In this document: positions 44,203 through 52,806 of the stretch, piece after piece
How positions within the stretch are numbered: the first letter of the stretch is position 1
Layout: each line of letters starts with the position of its first letter
Source of the DNA: Chryseobacterium sp. BGARF1
Lineage (GTDB): Bacteria; Bacteroidota; Bacteroidia; Flavobacteriales; Weeksellaceae
Assembly: GCF_001677955.1 (NCBI RefSeq)
Contig: NZ_LELA01000092.1
Location: 1 to 64,000 of the forward strand
Direction of reading: 5' to 3'
DNA length: 64,000 nt
Position numbers and translations under genes: made by a program
The notes under the pieces: model-generated
The model's input: the letters and a program-made list of their open reading frames with translations, nothing else
What the model was told of the DNA's origin: nothing
The model's database searches: none

Positions 44203-45066
44203 TTAGTGAAATTCTGCAAAAGACTGCTGAATGCTCATAGCGATCTCATCGATCTTATAAGTCAATCCGTCAATTTTAGAAGTAAAGAAGTTGTAAAGAA
44301 TAATCGCTACCGCAGAAGTACCAATACCTAAAGCTGTATTAATCAATGCTTCAGAAATACCTATTGATAAAGCAGCAGCATCAGGAGTACCACCACTAGC
44401 ACCTAAAGCGAAGAACGCTCCAATCATCCCGATTACTGTTCCTAATAGTGCTACTAATGTTGCAACTGTACCTAAAGTAGAAAGAATCATCATGTTTTTC
44501 TCTAGCATTGGCATCTCAAGAGTAGTAGCTTCTTCGATAGCTTTGTTTAGAGCTACCATTTTCTGCTCCTTGTTTAGAGTAGTATCGTGAGCTAAAGCTT
44601 TGTAAGTTATAAGACCTTCTTTTACAACGTTCCCTACAGAACCTTGTTGTCTGTCGCACTCTTCTAAAGCTTCGTCAACTTTATTGCTATTTAATAAACT
44701 TCTTACCTTCACAACGAAGTTATCTACGTTACCTGCACCTGAAGCTTTGTTTAATACAAAATATCTTTCAAATGAGAAAACGATTACAATAATCATGAAT
44801 GAAACCAAGAATGGTACAATAATCCCTCCCATATAAATCATACCCATAAATCCTAATGGATGTAAATCTTTACGGTCTACATCTGTAAAGGCAGCTGAAA
44901 GTCCTGACAATTTTGGATCAGCCTTAAAATTACCTGGGTTACCTAAGACAAATAACCAAACACAAAATCCTAAAACCAAAAGGATAGGAAGAATTACAGC
45001 TGGATTAAGACCTCCTGCTTTTCTAGCAACTACTTGCTCATCATTTTTTGAAACATTCATTTCCAT
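44203..45066 (-). CDS. exbB: MotA/TolQ/ExbB proton channel family protein
   Basis: 287 residues. Helix 1 (NPAVILPILLVLGFCVWLFVLG), an extra Bacteroidota helix pair (GFMGMIYMGGIIVPFLVSFMIIVIVFSFERYF) and the MotA/TolQ/ExbB core (GTVATLVALLGTVIGMIGAFFALG, then ISEALINTALGIGTSAVAIILYNFF) are clear. It forms the pentameric inner-membrane channel that powers TonB. First gene of the operon, with a consensus promoter framed by an inverted repeat. Confidence 0.94.
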   Translation of the reverse strand: MEMNVSKNDEQVVARKAGGLNPAVILPILLVLGFCVWLFVLGNPGNFKADPKLSGLSAAFTDVDRKDLHPLGFMGMIYMGGIIVPFLVSFMIIVIVFSFERYFVLNKASGAGNVDNFVVKVRSLLNSNKVDEALEECDRQQGSVGNVVKEGLITYKALAHDTTLNKEQKMVALNKAIEEATTLEMPMLEKNMMILSTLGTVATLVALLGTVIGMIGAFFALGASGGTPDAAALSIGISEALINTALGIGTSAVAIILYNFFTSKIDGLTYKIDEIAMSIQQSFAEFH

Positions 45067-45110
45067 ATTTAACTAAATTATATTGTTTTAAAATTTTAGA
45101 GTTGTAAAAT

Positions 45111-45160
45111 AAAGGCAAAATTAATTAAAATCCAATAGTATCAAATAACATTTTGCCTTT
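45111..45160 (-). promoter_or_regulatory. exbB operon promoter TTTG-N18-TAATTTTG framed by an 11-bp inverted repeat
   Basis: The -7 (45116-45123) and -33 (45142-45145) elements read on the minus strand. A perfect inverted repeat (45111-45121 with 45150-45160, core GGCAAAAT) begins inside the -7 box and ends just upstream of the -33 box. This arrangement suits an operator for a dimeric or looping repressor. Nothing else was seen in 45161-45304. Confidence 0.65.
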
Positions 45161-45304
45161 TTTTCATAATGATAATTTGATAAGATTCCGATATCGTAAT
45201 TATCCTTGAATATTTTATTAATTTTTCTCAATTTTATAAAATACGTTAGAAAATCAAAAATTTAAATACTCTAAAATTTTGATTTTACCAATGTTAAATT
45301 TCTT

Positions 45305-48300
45305 TTAAATTACGATATTAACGATTTTTTTTGGCACTACGATGATTTTTTTAGGGGTTTTACCCTCCAAGAGAGCTCCCATTTTCTCATTTTGAAGCAC
45401 TAAATCTTCAACCTCTTTAGCAGATAATGTTGCAGGAAGAGCAATTTTAAATTTCATCTTACCATTTACACTTACAGGGTACTCAATTTCGTCTTCAATT
45501 AAATAATCTTCGTTCAAAATTGGGAACTTTTCAAACTCAATTGAAGTGTTATGACCCAGCAAATTCCAGACCTCTTCACAAATATGTGGAGCGTAAGGGG
45601 AAACTATAACGGCTAAAGGCTCTAAAATATTGCGTTTGTTACATTTTAATTTCTGTAATTCGTTTACAGCAATCATAAATGATGACACAGAAGTGTTGAA
45701 AGAGAAGTTTTCGATATCGTAAACTACTTTCTTTATTAAGGTATGCAATACTTTATATTCTGCTTTCGTAGGTTCCTCTTCGGAAACTTCAAAAGTATCT
45801 TCATTGAAATAAAGATTCCAGAACTTCTTCAAGAAACCATACACTCCACTAAGACCTTGTGTATTCCAAGGCTTGGATTGTTCTAATGGACCTAAGAACA
45901 TTTCATATAATCTTAAACCATCTGCTCCATACTCATTACAGATATCATCAGGATTTACAACATTGTATTTAGACTTAGACATTTTTTCAGGAACTCGACT
46001 TGTAAAAAATTTCCCATTTTCTTCTTTTATACAATTTCTTTCAAAATTAAGATAATAAGCAAAATTTTCAACAGTTAACAACTTTTCAAAATCAATGGAA
46101 TCATCGGGATTAAGCCCGTTGATATTGATAGGATAATAATTTTCTACAATTGAAAAAAATACATCATCTAAGGATGCATTAATATTCATTCTTAAGAAAT
46201 GATAATTAATTTGATCAACTAAGTATTCATTCTTTAAATCTTTTAACTTAAAATGTTTTTTATTTTCTAATGAATTAGAAAGTTTATTCGAAATGTAAAT
46301 ATCAGTTAAATTGCCGCCTAATAAACTTGACAGAATATCACTTCTCAAATCTTCTGACAATTGGTCATTAAGACCAGAAATCTGAATAATATCAGAGTAA
46401 GCACTCATCCCCAAAATCATCCCCTGATTGATCAATTTTTGGAAAGGCTCATCATTACTAATATATCCTCTGTCTTTTAAAAACATATTCCAAAAACGGG
46501 AATATAATAAGTGACCGGTTGCGTGTTCGCTACCTCCAATATATAGATCTACCTGTCCCCAATAGTCTGATAAGTTTTTATTAGCAAAAACTTCACCGTT
46601 ATTAGGATCCATATATCTAAGGAAGTACCAAGAGCTTCCCGCCCAACCTGGCATGGTAGATAATTCTAATGGGAAAACAGTTTTATCGTTAATTAAATTA
46701 GTATCAACAATTTTTTGGTTCGCTTCGTCCCAAGCAAATGTCTTTGCATTTCCTAATGGCGGATCACCATCTTCTGTTGGCAAATATTTTTCAACTTCAG
46801 GAAGTTCTAGAGGCAGCGCAGAATTTGGTAAAGTATAAGGCATTCCATCCTTATAATATATAGGAACGGGCTCACCCCAATATCTTTGTCTTGAGAAAAT
46901 CGCATCACGCTGTCTGTAATTCGTAGTTCCGTGACCGATTGCTTTTTTCTCGATAGCATCAATAATTAATGCCTTTGCCTCATTATATTTTAATCCGTTT
47001 AAGAAATCAGAATTTACGCAAACAGAATCTTTAGAATCGAAAGATTTTTCCTGAACGTCTTCTTCTGTTTCTACAACTTTTTTAATTTCTAAATTAAATT
47101 TTTTCGCAAATCTATGGTCACGCTCGTCATGTGCAGGAACTGCCATTACAGCTCCCGTTCCGTAACCCATTAAAACATAATCTGAAATATAGATTGGCAT
47201 CTTTTCTCCGCTGAACGGGTTGATTGCATAAGTTCCTGTGAAAGCTCCTGAAACGTTTTTCACGTCAGCCATTCTGTCTCTTTCGGTTTTCTTAGAAGTT
47301 TCTTCTATATAAGTATCTACCTCAGCTTTTTGTTCGGCTGTAGTAATATTTTCCACTAAAGGATTTTCAGGAGCTAAAACCATAAAAGTCGCTCCGAAAA
47401 TAGTATCAGGCCTCGTTGTGAAAACCTCAATAAAGTTGTTGGTTGTTGGTTGTTGGTTGTCGGGATTTTCAGAACCATCAACTGACAACTTTAAACCATC
47501 AACTAAAAATTTAACCTGCGCTCCCTGAGATTTTCCAATCCAGTACTCCTGAGAATCTTTCAATGGTTGTGGCCAGTCTAAAGTTTTTAGACCTTGTAAT
47601 AATCTTTCAGAGTAAGCAGAAATTCTCATGCTCCACTGCATCATTTTCTTTTGGAAAACAGGGAAACCTCCTCTTTCAGATTTTCCGTCTTTTATTTCGT
47701 CATTTGCCAAAACAGTTCCCAAAGCGGGACACCAGTTCACCGTCGTTTCTGCTCTGTAAGCTAAACGATAGTTTAATAAAATATCTTCTTTATCAATTTC
47801 AGAAGCATTTTTCCATTCTTCTGAAGTGAAGTTTAATTCGTCATTTTGATTGGCATTTAAACCTTCTGTTCCTTTTTCTTCAAAATGTTTGATCAAAGTA
47901 TCGATAGATTCTGCCTTGTCTGTATCTTTATTATACCAAGAATGGAACAATTCAATAAAAATCCATTGTGTCCATTTATAATAAGAAGAATCTGAAGTTC
48001 TCACCTCCCTACTCCAGTCGAAAGAGAAACCAATTTTTCTTAATTGCTCTTCATATCTTGTAATGTTTTGCTCAGTTGTAACCGCGGGATGCGTTCCGGT
48101 TTGAATCGCATACTGCTCTGCAGGAAGCCCAAAGCTATCGTAACCAACTGGGTGGAGCACATTAAATCCCTGATGTCTTTTATATCTTGCGTAAATATCC
48201 GATGCAATATATCCAAGCGGATGACCTACGTGAAGCCCCGCTCCCGACGGATACGGAAACATATCGAGAACATAAAATTTTGGTTTATCTGTGTTATTGG

Positions 48301-48373
48301 AAGTCTTGTACGTTTGGTTGTCTTCCCAGTATTTCTGCCACTTTTTTTCTATCTGCTGATGATCGTAAAACAC
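45305..48373 (-). CDS. leuS: Leucyl-tRNA synthetase
   Basis: 1022 residues from a GTG start at 48373, giving FYDHQQIEKKWQKYW after it. Class I synthetase: HIGH-type motif HVGH at 48-51, CP1 editing domain (FTTRPDTIFGATF, then GYGTGAVMAVPAHDERD), and KMSKS at 797-801. Between GMILG (~651) and KMSKS lies a ~145-residue segment, roughly twice the usual size, rich in Asn, Ile and Ser. A Asn/Gln/Thr/Pro-rich patch before FTTRPDT is encoded by four 7-bp repeats. The C-terminus (PKKIVVPKKIVNIVI) is normal. It charges tRNA-Leu. Confidence 0.95.
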   Translation of the reverse strand: MFYDHQQIEKKWQKYWEDNQTYKTSNNTDKPKFYVLDMFPYPSGAGLHVGHPLGYIASDIYARYKRHQGFNVLHPVGYDSFGLPAEQYAIQTGTHPAVTTEQNITRYEEQLRKIGFSFDWSREVRTSDSSYYKWTQWIFIELFHSWYNKDTDKAESIDTLIKHFEEKGTEGLNANQNDELNFTSEEWKNASEIDKEDILLNYRLAYRAETTVNWCPALGTVLANDEIKDGKSERGGFPVFQKKMMQWSMRISAYSERLLQGLKTLDWPQPLKDSQEYWIGKSQGAQVKFLVDGLKLSVDGSENPDNQQPTTNNFIEVFTTRPDTIFGATFMVLAPENPLVENITTAEQKAEVDTYIEETSKKTERDRMADVKNVSGAFTGTYAINPFSGEKMPIYISDYVLMGYGTGAVMAVPAHDERDHRFAKKFNLEIKKVVETEEDVQEKSFDSKDSVCVNSDFLNGLKYNEAKALIIDAIEKKAIGHGTTNYRQRDAIFSRQRYWGEPVPIYYKDGMPYTLPNSALPLELPEVEKYLPTEDGDPPLGNAKTFAWDEANQKIVDTNLINDKTVFPLELSTMPGWAGSSWYFLRYMDPNNGEVFANKNLSDYWGQVDLYIGGSEHATGHLLYSRFWNMFLKDRGYISNDEPFQKLINQGMILGMSAYSDIIQISGLNDQLSEDLRSDILSSLLGGNLTDIYISNKLSNSLENKKHFKLKDLKNEYLVDQINYHFLRMNINASLDDVFFSIVENYYPININGLNPDDSIDFEKLLTVENFAYYLNFERNCIKEENGKFFTSRVPEKMSKSKYNVVNPDDICNEYGADGLRLYEMFLGPLEQSKPWNTQGLSGVYGFLKKFWNLYFNEDTFEVSEEEPTKAEYKVLHTLIKKVVYDIENFSFNTSVSSFMIAVNELQKLKCNKRNILEPLAVIVSPYAPHICEEVWNLLGHNTSIEFEKFPILNEDYLIEDEIEYPVSVNGKMKFKIALPATLSAKEVEDLVLQNEKMGALLEGKTPKKIIVVPKKIVNIVI
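47435..47462 (-). repeat. Four-unit heptanucleotide repeat inside leuS
   Basis: Three perfect gttgttg units and one gttgtcg on the plus strand. On the coding strand they give NQQPTTNN just before the editing-domain motif. Confidence 0.88.
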
Positions 48374-48378
48374 TTTTA

Positions 48379-48413
48379 TTATAGATGTTAGATGTTAGAC
48401 TTTAGATATTAGA
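48379..48413 (-). repeat. Five-unit heptanucleotide array TCTAAnn in the leuS leader
   Basis: On the minus strand: tctaata, tctaaag, tctaaca, tctaaca and a degenerate tctataa, ending 5 bases before the GTG start. Same unit and length as the aspS leader array. Confidence 0.88.
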
Positions 48414-48447
48414 ATTAATTTCACTATCAATTCTCAATCTAGTTTCA

Positions 48448-48455
48448 CAAAAATA
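48448..48455 (-). promoter_or_regulatory. leuS promoter (TATTTTTG)
   Basis: Exact TAnnTTTG on the minus strand, 74 bases before the start codon. The heptanucleotide array lies in the resulting leader. Confidence 0.6.
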
Positions 48456-48520
48456 ATGATTATAAAATAAATGTAAATTTAATTTTGAATTAATTACAAT
48501 GTAATTCTTACAAACAAAAA

Positions 48521-48543
48521 GATCTCATCAAAAAGATGAGATC
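48521..48543 (-). terminator. Terminator of the lipocalin-like gene
   Basis: Perfect 9-bp stem gatctcatc/gatgagatc (48521-48529 with 48535-48543), 5-base loop, T-run on the minus strand. Confidence 0.85.
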
Positions 48544-48570
48544 ATATATTTAGAATCGAAACACTGATTA

Positions 48571-49038
48571 TTATTGCGGAATTCTTTTAAAAGTATAAGT
48601 TGTAGACTTGTAAATAGTAGGATCTGTAGTATCTTCAATTTTAAGATTTAAAGTTTCAGCGTCAAGTAAAGTCACTTTACCTTTATCTGAAACAACTGTA
48701 CCCTGATATTTGATTTCGAAATTTTTCTCAGAAGAATTATAAACATACGTAAAGTTACGCTCAGAAGTAGTACTACAAGTTGGAGTCATACCCACCATAT
48801 CTTTATTGGTTCTTTTACCTGAAGCATTTTCATTAAAAACCCATCTTCCTTCTTTCTGACAATCTGTATATGTTATTTGGTCAGAAAAACCAATTCCATC
48901 CGCAGGAACCTGTGTTCTCACTTCTTGGGTAGGAGACCACGTTCCAACAAGAGGAAACACCTGTTCTGGTGCGTCGTCGTCGTTACATCCTGTAAAAGCT
49001 AATAATGATAATCCTGCAAATAATGCTAATTTCTTCAT
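48571..49038 (-). CDS. Lipocalin-like lipoprotein
   Basis: 155 residues. Lipoprotein signal with lipobox AFTGC followed by acidic NDDDAPE. The mature domain opens LVGTWSPTQEV, the GxW start of lipocalin-like folds, and goes on with short alternating strands (GRWVFNENASGKRT, FTYVYNSSEKNFEIKYQG, LNLKIEDTTD, TYTFKRIPQ). Two cysteines (TDCQKEG and TPTCSTT) could pair. Bacteroidota have many such 'lipocalin family' lipoproteins of unknown ligand. Expressed alone. Confidence 0.8.
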   Translation of the reverse strand: MKKLALFAGLSLLAFTGCNDDDAPEQVFPLVGTWSPTQEVRTQVPADGIGFSDQITYTDCQKEGRWVFNENASGKRTNKDMVGMTPTCSTTSERNFTYVYNSSEKNFEIKYQGTVVSDKGKVTLLDAETLNLKIEDTTDPTIYKSTTYTFKRIPQ

Positions 49039-49162
49039 AGATCAAATTTTTCAAGCGTTAAAATTATGATTTTTTTTAAAAATCCAATCATTTTTTTTGA
49101 ATTTTGAACTATAATTTACATTTCATTAAAAATTCTCCGAAGAAAATATATTCACAAAGCCT

Positions 49163-49170
49163 TATATTTG
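49163..49170 (+). promoter_or_regulatory. Promoter of the glycosyltransferase gene (TATATTTG)
   Basis: Exact TAnnTTTG, 11 bases before the GTG at 49182. It lies inside the longer frame that would begin at TTG 49104, so it argues for the GTG start. Confidence 0.6.
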
Positions 49171-49181
49171 CAAAAAAACAC

Positions 49182-49934
49182 GTGCCTGAAGTTTCCATCA
49201 TTACGCCTTGTTACAATTCTTCTCCTTTTTTAGAGGAAACGATCAGCTCTGTAATGGATCAAACGTTTACCGATTGGGAATGGCTCATTACAGATGACCA
49301 GTCAACAGATAATTCCGTTGAGATCATTCAAAAACATACAGACTCTAGAATAAAATTAATTATTGCTAAAAAAAATGGTGGTGCAGGTCATGCAAGGAAT
49401 CTATCATTGCAAAAGGCTTCCGGAAGATTCATAACTTTTCTTGATGCTGATGATTTTTGGGAACCCAACTTTCTTGAAGAAATGATCAGTTTTATGAAGC
49501 GTGAAAATGCCGAAATTGCTTATTCTAATTATGCAAGATGTGATGAAAATTTAGTTCCACAGATTGAAGATTTTAAAGCGGACAAAGAAGTTGATTTTAA
49601 TAGTTTGCTTAAAACCTGTAGATTTTCACTTCTTTCATCAATGTATGATTCTCAAAGAGTCGGGAAAGAGTTTTTTCCTGAAGGAAGTAAACGAGAAGAC
49701 CATGTCATGTGGCTGAATTTATTAAAGAAAATTCCCAACGGAAAACCACTTCCGAAAACCATGGCAAAATATAGAATGCGTGAAAATAGTATCTCGAGAA
49801 AAAAACAGAATATTGTAAAAGACCAATATCTTGTTTATAAAGATTTCATGAATTTTTCTATCTTAAAGTCTCTTTATTACACCGCAAATTGGGCATTGAA
49901 CGGATTTCTAAAATATTCAAAAATATTTAATTAA
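49182..49934 (+). CDS. Family 2 glycosyltransferase
   Basis: 250 residues from a GTG at 49182 (PEVSIITPCYNSSPFLEET follows). An in-frame TTG at 49104 would add 26 residues not found in the family and precedes the promoter. GT-A fold: the nucleotide-sugar site VSIITPCYNSSPFL, DDQSTDNS, the metal-binding FLDADDFWEP and a late REDHVMWLNLL. No membrane helices except a weak C-terminal patch. It probably adds a sugar to LPS or capsule; donor and acceptor are unknown. It overlaps the next gene by one base. Confidence 0.88.
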   Translation: MPEVSIITPCYNSSPFLEETISSVMDQTFTDWEWLITDDQSTDNSVEIIQKHTDSRIKLIIAKKNGGAGHARNLSLQKASGRFITFLDADDFWEPNFLEEMISFMKRENAEIAYSNYARCDENLVPQIEDFKADKEVDFNSLLKTCRFSLLSSMYDSQRVGKEFFPEGSKREDHVMWLNLLKKIPNGKPLPKTMAKYRMRENSISRKKQNIVKDQYLVYKDFMNFSILKSLYYTANWALNGFLKYSKIFN

Positions 49935-50560
49935 TGGAATATTCTAAAGAATTTAAAACAGCTTTAAGTCAACTTTCACCAACTGAAAAAGATCGATTGA
50001 TTTTCAGGCTCCTGAGAAAGGATGAAATTTTATCTAAAAAATTATACTTCGAATTGATTGATGAAGAAACCGTTGACCAGAAACGCGATGCAATGGAAGA
50101 ATTGATCAAGGAAAAGGTAGAATATGCTTCCAAATACATCAGTAATCAAAAATATTTCATTGTACTGATTCGAAAAATAAGCGCTCAAATTACCGAACAC
50201 GTAAAAGTGACAACCGATAAATTTGGTGATATTAGTTTAAACCTTTTATTGATCAACGAAATACTGGAAAGTAATGAAAAACTGAGCCGACAGAGATTCA
50301 ATGACATCTACAAACTTTATCTTTATATCATTAATAAAATTGTAAAAGCACTGGTTTTAACTAAAAAACTAGATGAAGATTATTGGATGGAAATCGATGA
50401 CTATCTTTTAGTTACACACGATAAAATCACCGCTAATATTTATCTTGAAAAACTTTTCATCAATAACGGAATAGATTTCAATTGGTTAAATATCGAGAGA
50501 ATTCCTGATAATTTTGATTTAATTATAAAAGACATTAAGAACCAGGGATTTTTAAAGTGA
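49934..50560 (+). CDS. Conserved hypothetical protein
   Basis: 208 residues, soluble, strongly helical and charged (KEFKTALSQLSPTEKDRLIFRLLRKDEILSKKLYFELID). I do not recognise a named family. Its ATG overlaps the stop of the glycosyltransferase, so the pair is translationally coupled. Its last 9 bases overlap the end of the convergent waaA gene, which leaves no room for a conventional terminator between them. A role near the glycosyltransferase is possible but not shown. Confidence 0.78.
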   Translation: MEYSKEFKTALSQLSPTEKDRLIFRLLRKDEILSKKLYFELIDEETVDQKRDAMEELIKEKVEYASKYISNQKYFIVLIRKISAQITEHVKVTTDKFGDISLNLLLINEILESNEKLSRQRFNDIYKLYLYIINKIVKALVLTKKLDEDYWMEIDDYLLVTHDKITANIYLEKLFINNGIDFNWLNIERIPDNFDLIIKDIKNQGFLK

Positions 50561-51790
50561 TAAGATTTTCTGAAGAATAAGTTCTGAAGAATCTGGTTGT
50601 TTATCTACAAACTGTTTTGCGTTTTCAGACATTTCTAATCGTATTTTTTCATCTTTAAATAAATCTAAAACAAATTGAGCCGCTGAGTTTTCGTTCTCAA
50701 AAGATTTACCACCATTTGCAGAAATTAATAGATCCGCTTCCGGATTTTTCCTGTAATGATTTCCAAAGATCACAGGAGCACCAAAAGTTGCAGCTTCCAG
50801 AATATTATGAAGGCCTGCATCGTGAAAACCACCCCCAACAATTGCAACATCAGCGTAAGAATAGAGTTTTGAAAGAAGCCCAATACTGTCGATGATGAGA
50901 GTTTGAGAGTTGGAGCGTTGGAGCGTTGGAGAGTTTTTTAATTCGCTGTATAAAATTGCAGTAGGAAAAATTTGTTTTAAATTTTCTACTCTTTTCAAAT
51001 CATGTGGAGCAATAATTATTTTTAAACGCTCATTTTTTTCTGAAACTATTTTTGCGATTTTTTCTTCCGCTTGCCATGAGCTTCCAAAAACAATTACCTT
51101 TTCTTTTCTGAGAAATTCTTCAACAAAATCAACATGATTGTTTCTAATTCTCAATTGCTTTACCCTGTCAAACCTGGTATCTCCAGTTACCGAAGAATTT
51201 AGTAGACCAATACTTTTAGCTAAAACATAGGAATGCTGTGTCTGATGAAAAAACCATGTTATATTCTGCTTCAGCTGTTTTACAAACCACTTTCCATAGG
51301 TTGTAAAAAAAGACTGTCTTTCATAAAACAATGCAGAAATAACAAATGCTTTTACATTTTTATGTTTAAGCTCTGCCAAAAGATTATACCAATAATCGTA
51401 TTTAACGGTGAAAAACAATTCACAATCAAACTGAGAGACAAATTCTTTTACGGTACTTTTTCTATCGAAAGGAAGATAACAAATCGCATCTGCAATATGT
51501 TTTTTCTTAACCACATTGTCATATCCCGAAGGAGAAAAAAATGTAATTAAAATTTTATGGGTCGGAAATTCTTCTTTAAGTTTTTCTAAAACAGGAAGCC
51601 CCTGCTCGTATTCTCCTAGACTTGCAGCATGCATCCACAAAATTTTATCAGTCTTTGAAAATGCTTTTTTTACAACCTCTAAAGATCGCCTTCTGCCTTC
51701 AACGCCTTTTTTAGTTTTATTATTAAACAACGACAAAACCCTCATTCCGAAAATGAGGAGATGTACAAATATGTTGTATAAAAAATTCAT
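50552..51790 (-). CDS. waaA: 3-deoxy-D-manno-octulosonic acid (Kdo) transferase
   Basis: 412 residues, GT30 family. Transfers Kdo from CMP-Kdo to lipid IVA at the inner membrane. N-terminal membrane anchor (FLYNIFVHLLIFGMRVLSLF), then WMHAASLGEYEQGLPVLEKL, ITFFSPSGYD, YLPFDRKSTVKEF, FTVKYDYWYNLL (usually FVKYEFW), GDTRFDRVKQL, and GGGFHDAGLHNILEAATFGAPVIFGNHY. A run of 8-bp units in the middle encodes NSPTLQRSNSQTL. Its start overlaps the stop of the upstream gene by one base. Confidence 0.94.
   Translation of the reverse strand: MNFLYNIFVHLLIFGMRVLSLFNNKTKKGVEGRRRSLEVVKKAFSKTDKILWMHAASLGEYEQGLPVLEKLKEEFPTHKILITFFSPSGYDNVVKKKHIADAICYLPFDRKSTVKEFVSQFDCELFFTVKYDYWYNLLAELKHKNVKAFVISALFYERQSFFTTYGKWFVKQLKQNITWFFHQTQHSYVLAKSIGLLNSSVTGDTRFDRVKQLRIRNNHVDFVEEFLRKEKVIVFGSSWQAEEKIAKIVSEKNERLKIIIAPHDLKRVENLKQIFPTAILYSELKNSPTLQRSNSQTLIIDSIGLLSKLYSYADVAIVGGGFHDAGLHNILEAATFGAPVIFGNHYRKNPEADLLISANGGKSFENENSAAQFVLDLFKDEKIRLEMSENAKQFVDKQPDSSELILQKILSL
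50891..50938 (-). repeat. Octanucleotide array inside waaA
   Basis: Successive 8-bp units on the plus strand: gatgatga, gagtttga, gagttgga, gcgttgga, gcgttgga and gagttttt. Two neighbours are identical and a third differs at one base. The unit length is not a multiple of three. Confidence 0.75.
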
Positions 51791-52305
51791 TAGCTTTTCA
51801 TTAAACCTTTAAAGAACTGTATTCCTCCAAAAATAACAGCACCATAAGCAATAGGCCCACCTTTTCCGCTTGCGACAGAAACTAAAGTTACCACAAGACC
51901 ACCTCCAAACCACAATCCGCCGTAAAGAATATCTTTATTGGCCTGCTTTTTTTCTATCACTTCCCTTTGGAACATTTGATCTCTTCTCAATTTTTCAAGC
52001 CTTTTAGTTTCTTCATTCGACGTTTCTGAAAATTTAGGTAAAGAGTCATAATATTCCTGATAATTGGCTACATTTTTAGTCTCAAACAATTCTGTTTCAA
52101 GTTGAGAAATAGGTTTTCCCTGAGATTCAGAAAATGCCGTAATTAATTTCTCAATTTCTTCATTGATTTGAATACCTCTTCTTTTAATCTCTGAATATGC
52201 TAGAATTACCGTTTCTTCGGTATAATATTGCCAACTCACCAAAATTTCTGAGAGCTGAAACCCTTTAGAACTTGAAATCTGAGCTAATGTTTTTATGGTT
52301 TTCAT
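51790..52305 (-). CDS. Hypothetical protein with C-terminal membrane hairpin
   Basis: 171 residues. The N-terminal ~110 residues are helical and charged (YTEETVILAYSEIKRRGIQINEEIEKLI, then a probable coiled coil RLEKLRRDQMFQREVIEKKQ). Two hydrophobic segments close the protein (GGLWFGGGLVVTLVSVASG and IAYGAVIFGGIQFFKGLMKS). No family recognised. Directly coupled to waaA (ATG/stop overlap), so probably in the same operon. Its place suggests an envelope link only. Confidence 0.75.
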   Translation of the reverse strand: MKTIKTLAQISSSKGFQLSEILVSWQYYTEETVILAYSEIKRRGIQINEEIEKLITAFSESQGKPISQLETELFETKNVANYQEYYDSLPKFSETSNEETKRLEKLRRDQMFQREVIEKKQANKDILYGGLWFGGGLVVTLVSVASGKGGPIAYGAVIFGGIQFFKGLMKS

Positions 52306-52332
52306 TATTAATTTTAAAAAAGATATTGGTTT

Positions 52333-52800
52333 TTATTCATAAATATAAGCGGTGACAATCGCCACCATTACACTTATAAAAATGAAAGGAATAAATAATA
52401 AGATATGAACTCTCGCTTTTGAGTCAGCATTAAAACTATACCTTATCGTATAATCCTGAAGATTTAAAAACAGAAGTACAACGAGAAGCATAAGCCATTT
52501 CATCAAAAGAATCATGATAAAAAACTGAGTTTCATTGTTGGATGTGGTAATCTCAACAGGAAAATTTCCAGCCTCGGGATGTCTGGTAATAAAATAAAAA
52601 GCGATGTAAAAAATCAATGACAAAATAGGCAGAAAAAAAATAAATCTTTTTCCACCAAAAGAATCTGGTTTACCTTCAAAGTCAAAATGGGTAGGAATTT
52701 TTTCCGGAAGTTTTTTAAATACTCTTAAAGTATAAATCCATAAAAAAAGGATTAATACTAAGTTCAGCACATCAAAAACAGTAGAAATAATGCTTTCCAT
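52333..52800 (-). CDS. DUF1648 domain membrane protein
   Basis: 155 residues with four predicted membrane segments (LNLVLILFLWIYTLRVF, FIFFLPILSLIFYIAFYF, MKWLMLLVVLLFLNL and HILLFIPFIFISVMVAIVTAYIY). The motif between the first two (KLPEKIPTHFDFEGKPDSFGGKR) is the DUF1648 signature, as in the SdpI immunity family. Function here unknown. It lies between the NlpC/P60 gene (7 bases upstream) and the hypothetical gene leading to waaA. Confidence 0.85.
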   Translation of the reverse strand: MESIISTVFDVLNLVLILFLWIYTLRVFKKLPEKIPTHFDFEGKPDSFGGKRFIFFLPILSLIFYIAFYFITRHPEAGNFPVEITTSNNETQFFIMILLMKWLMLLVVLLFLNLQDYTIRYSFNADSKARVHILLFIPFIFISVMVAIVTAYIYE

Positions 52801-52806
52801 AAAGAT

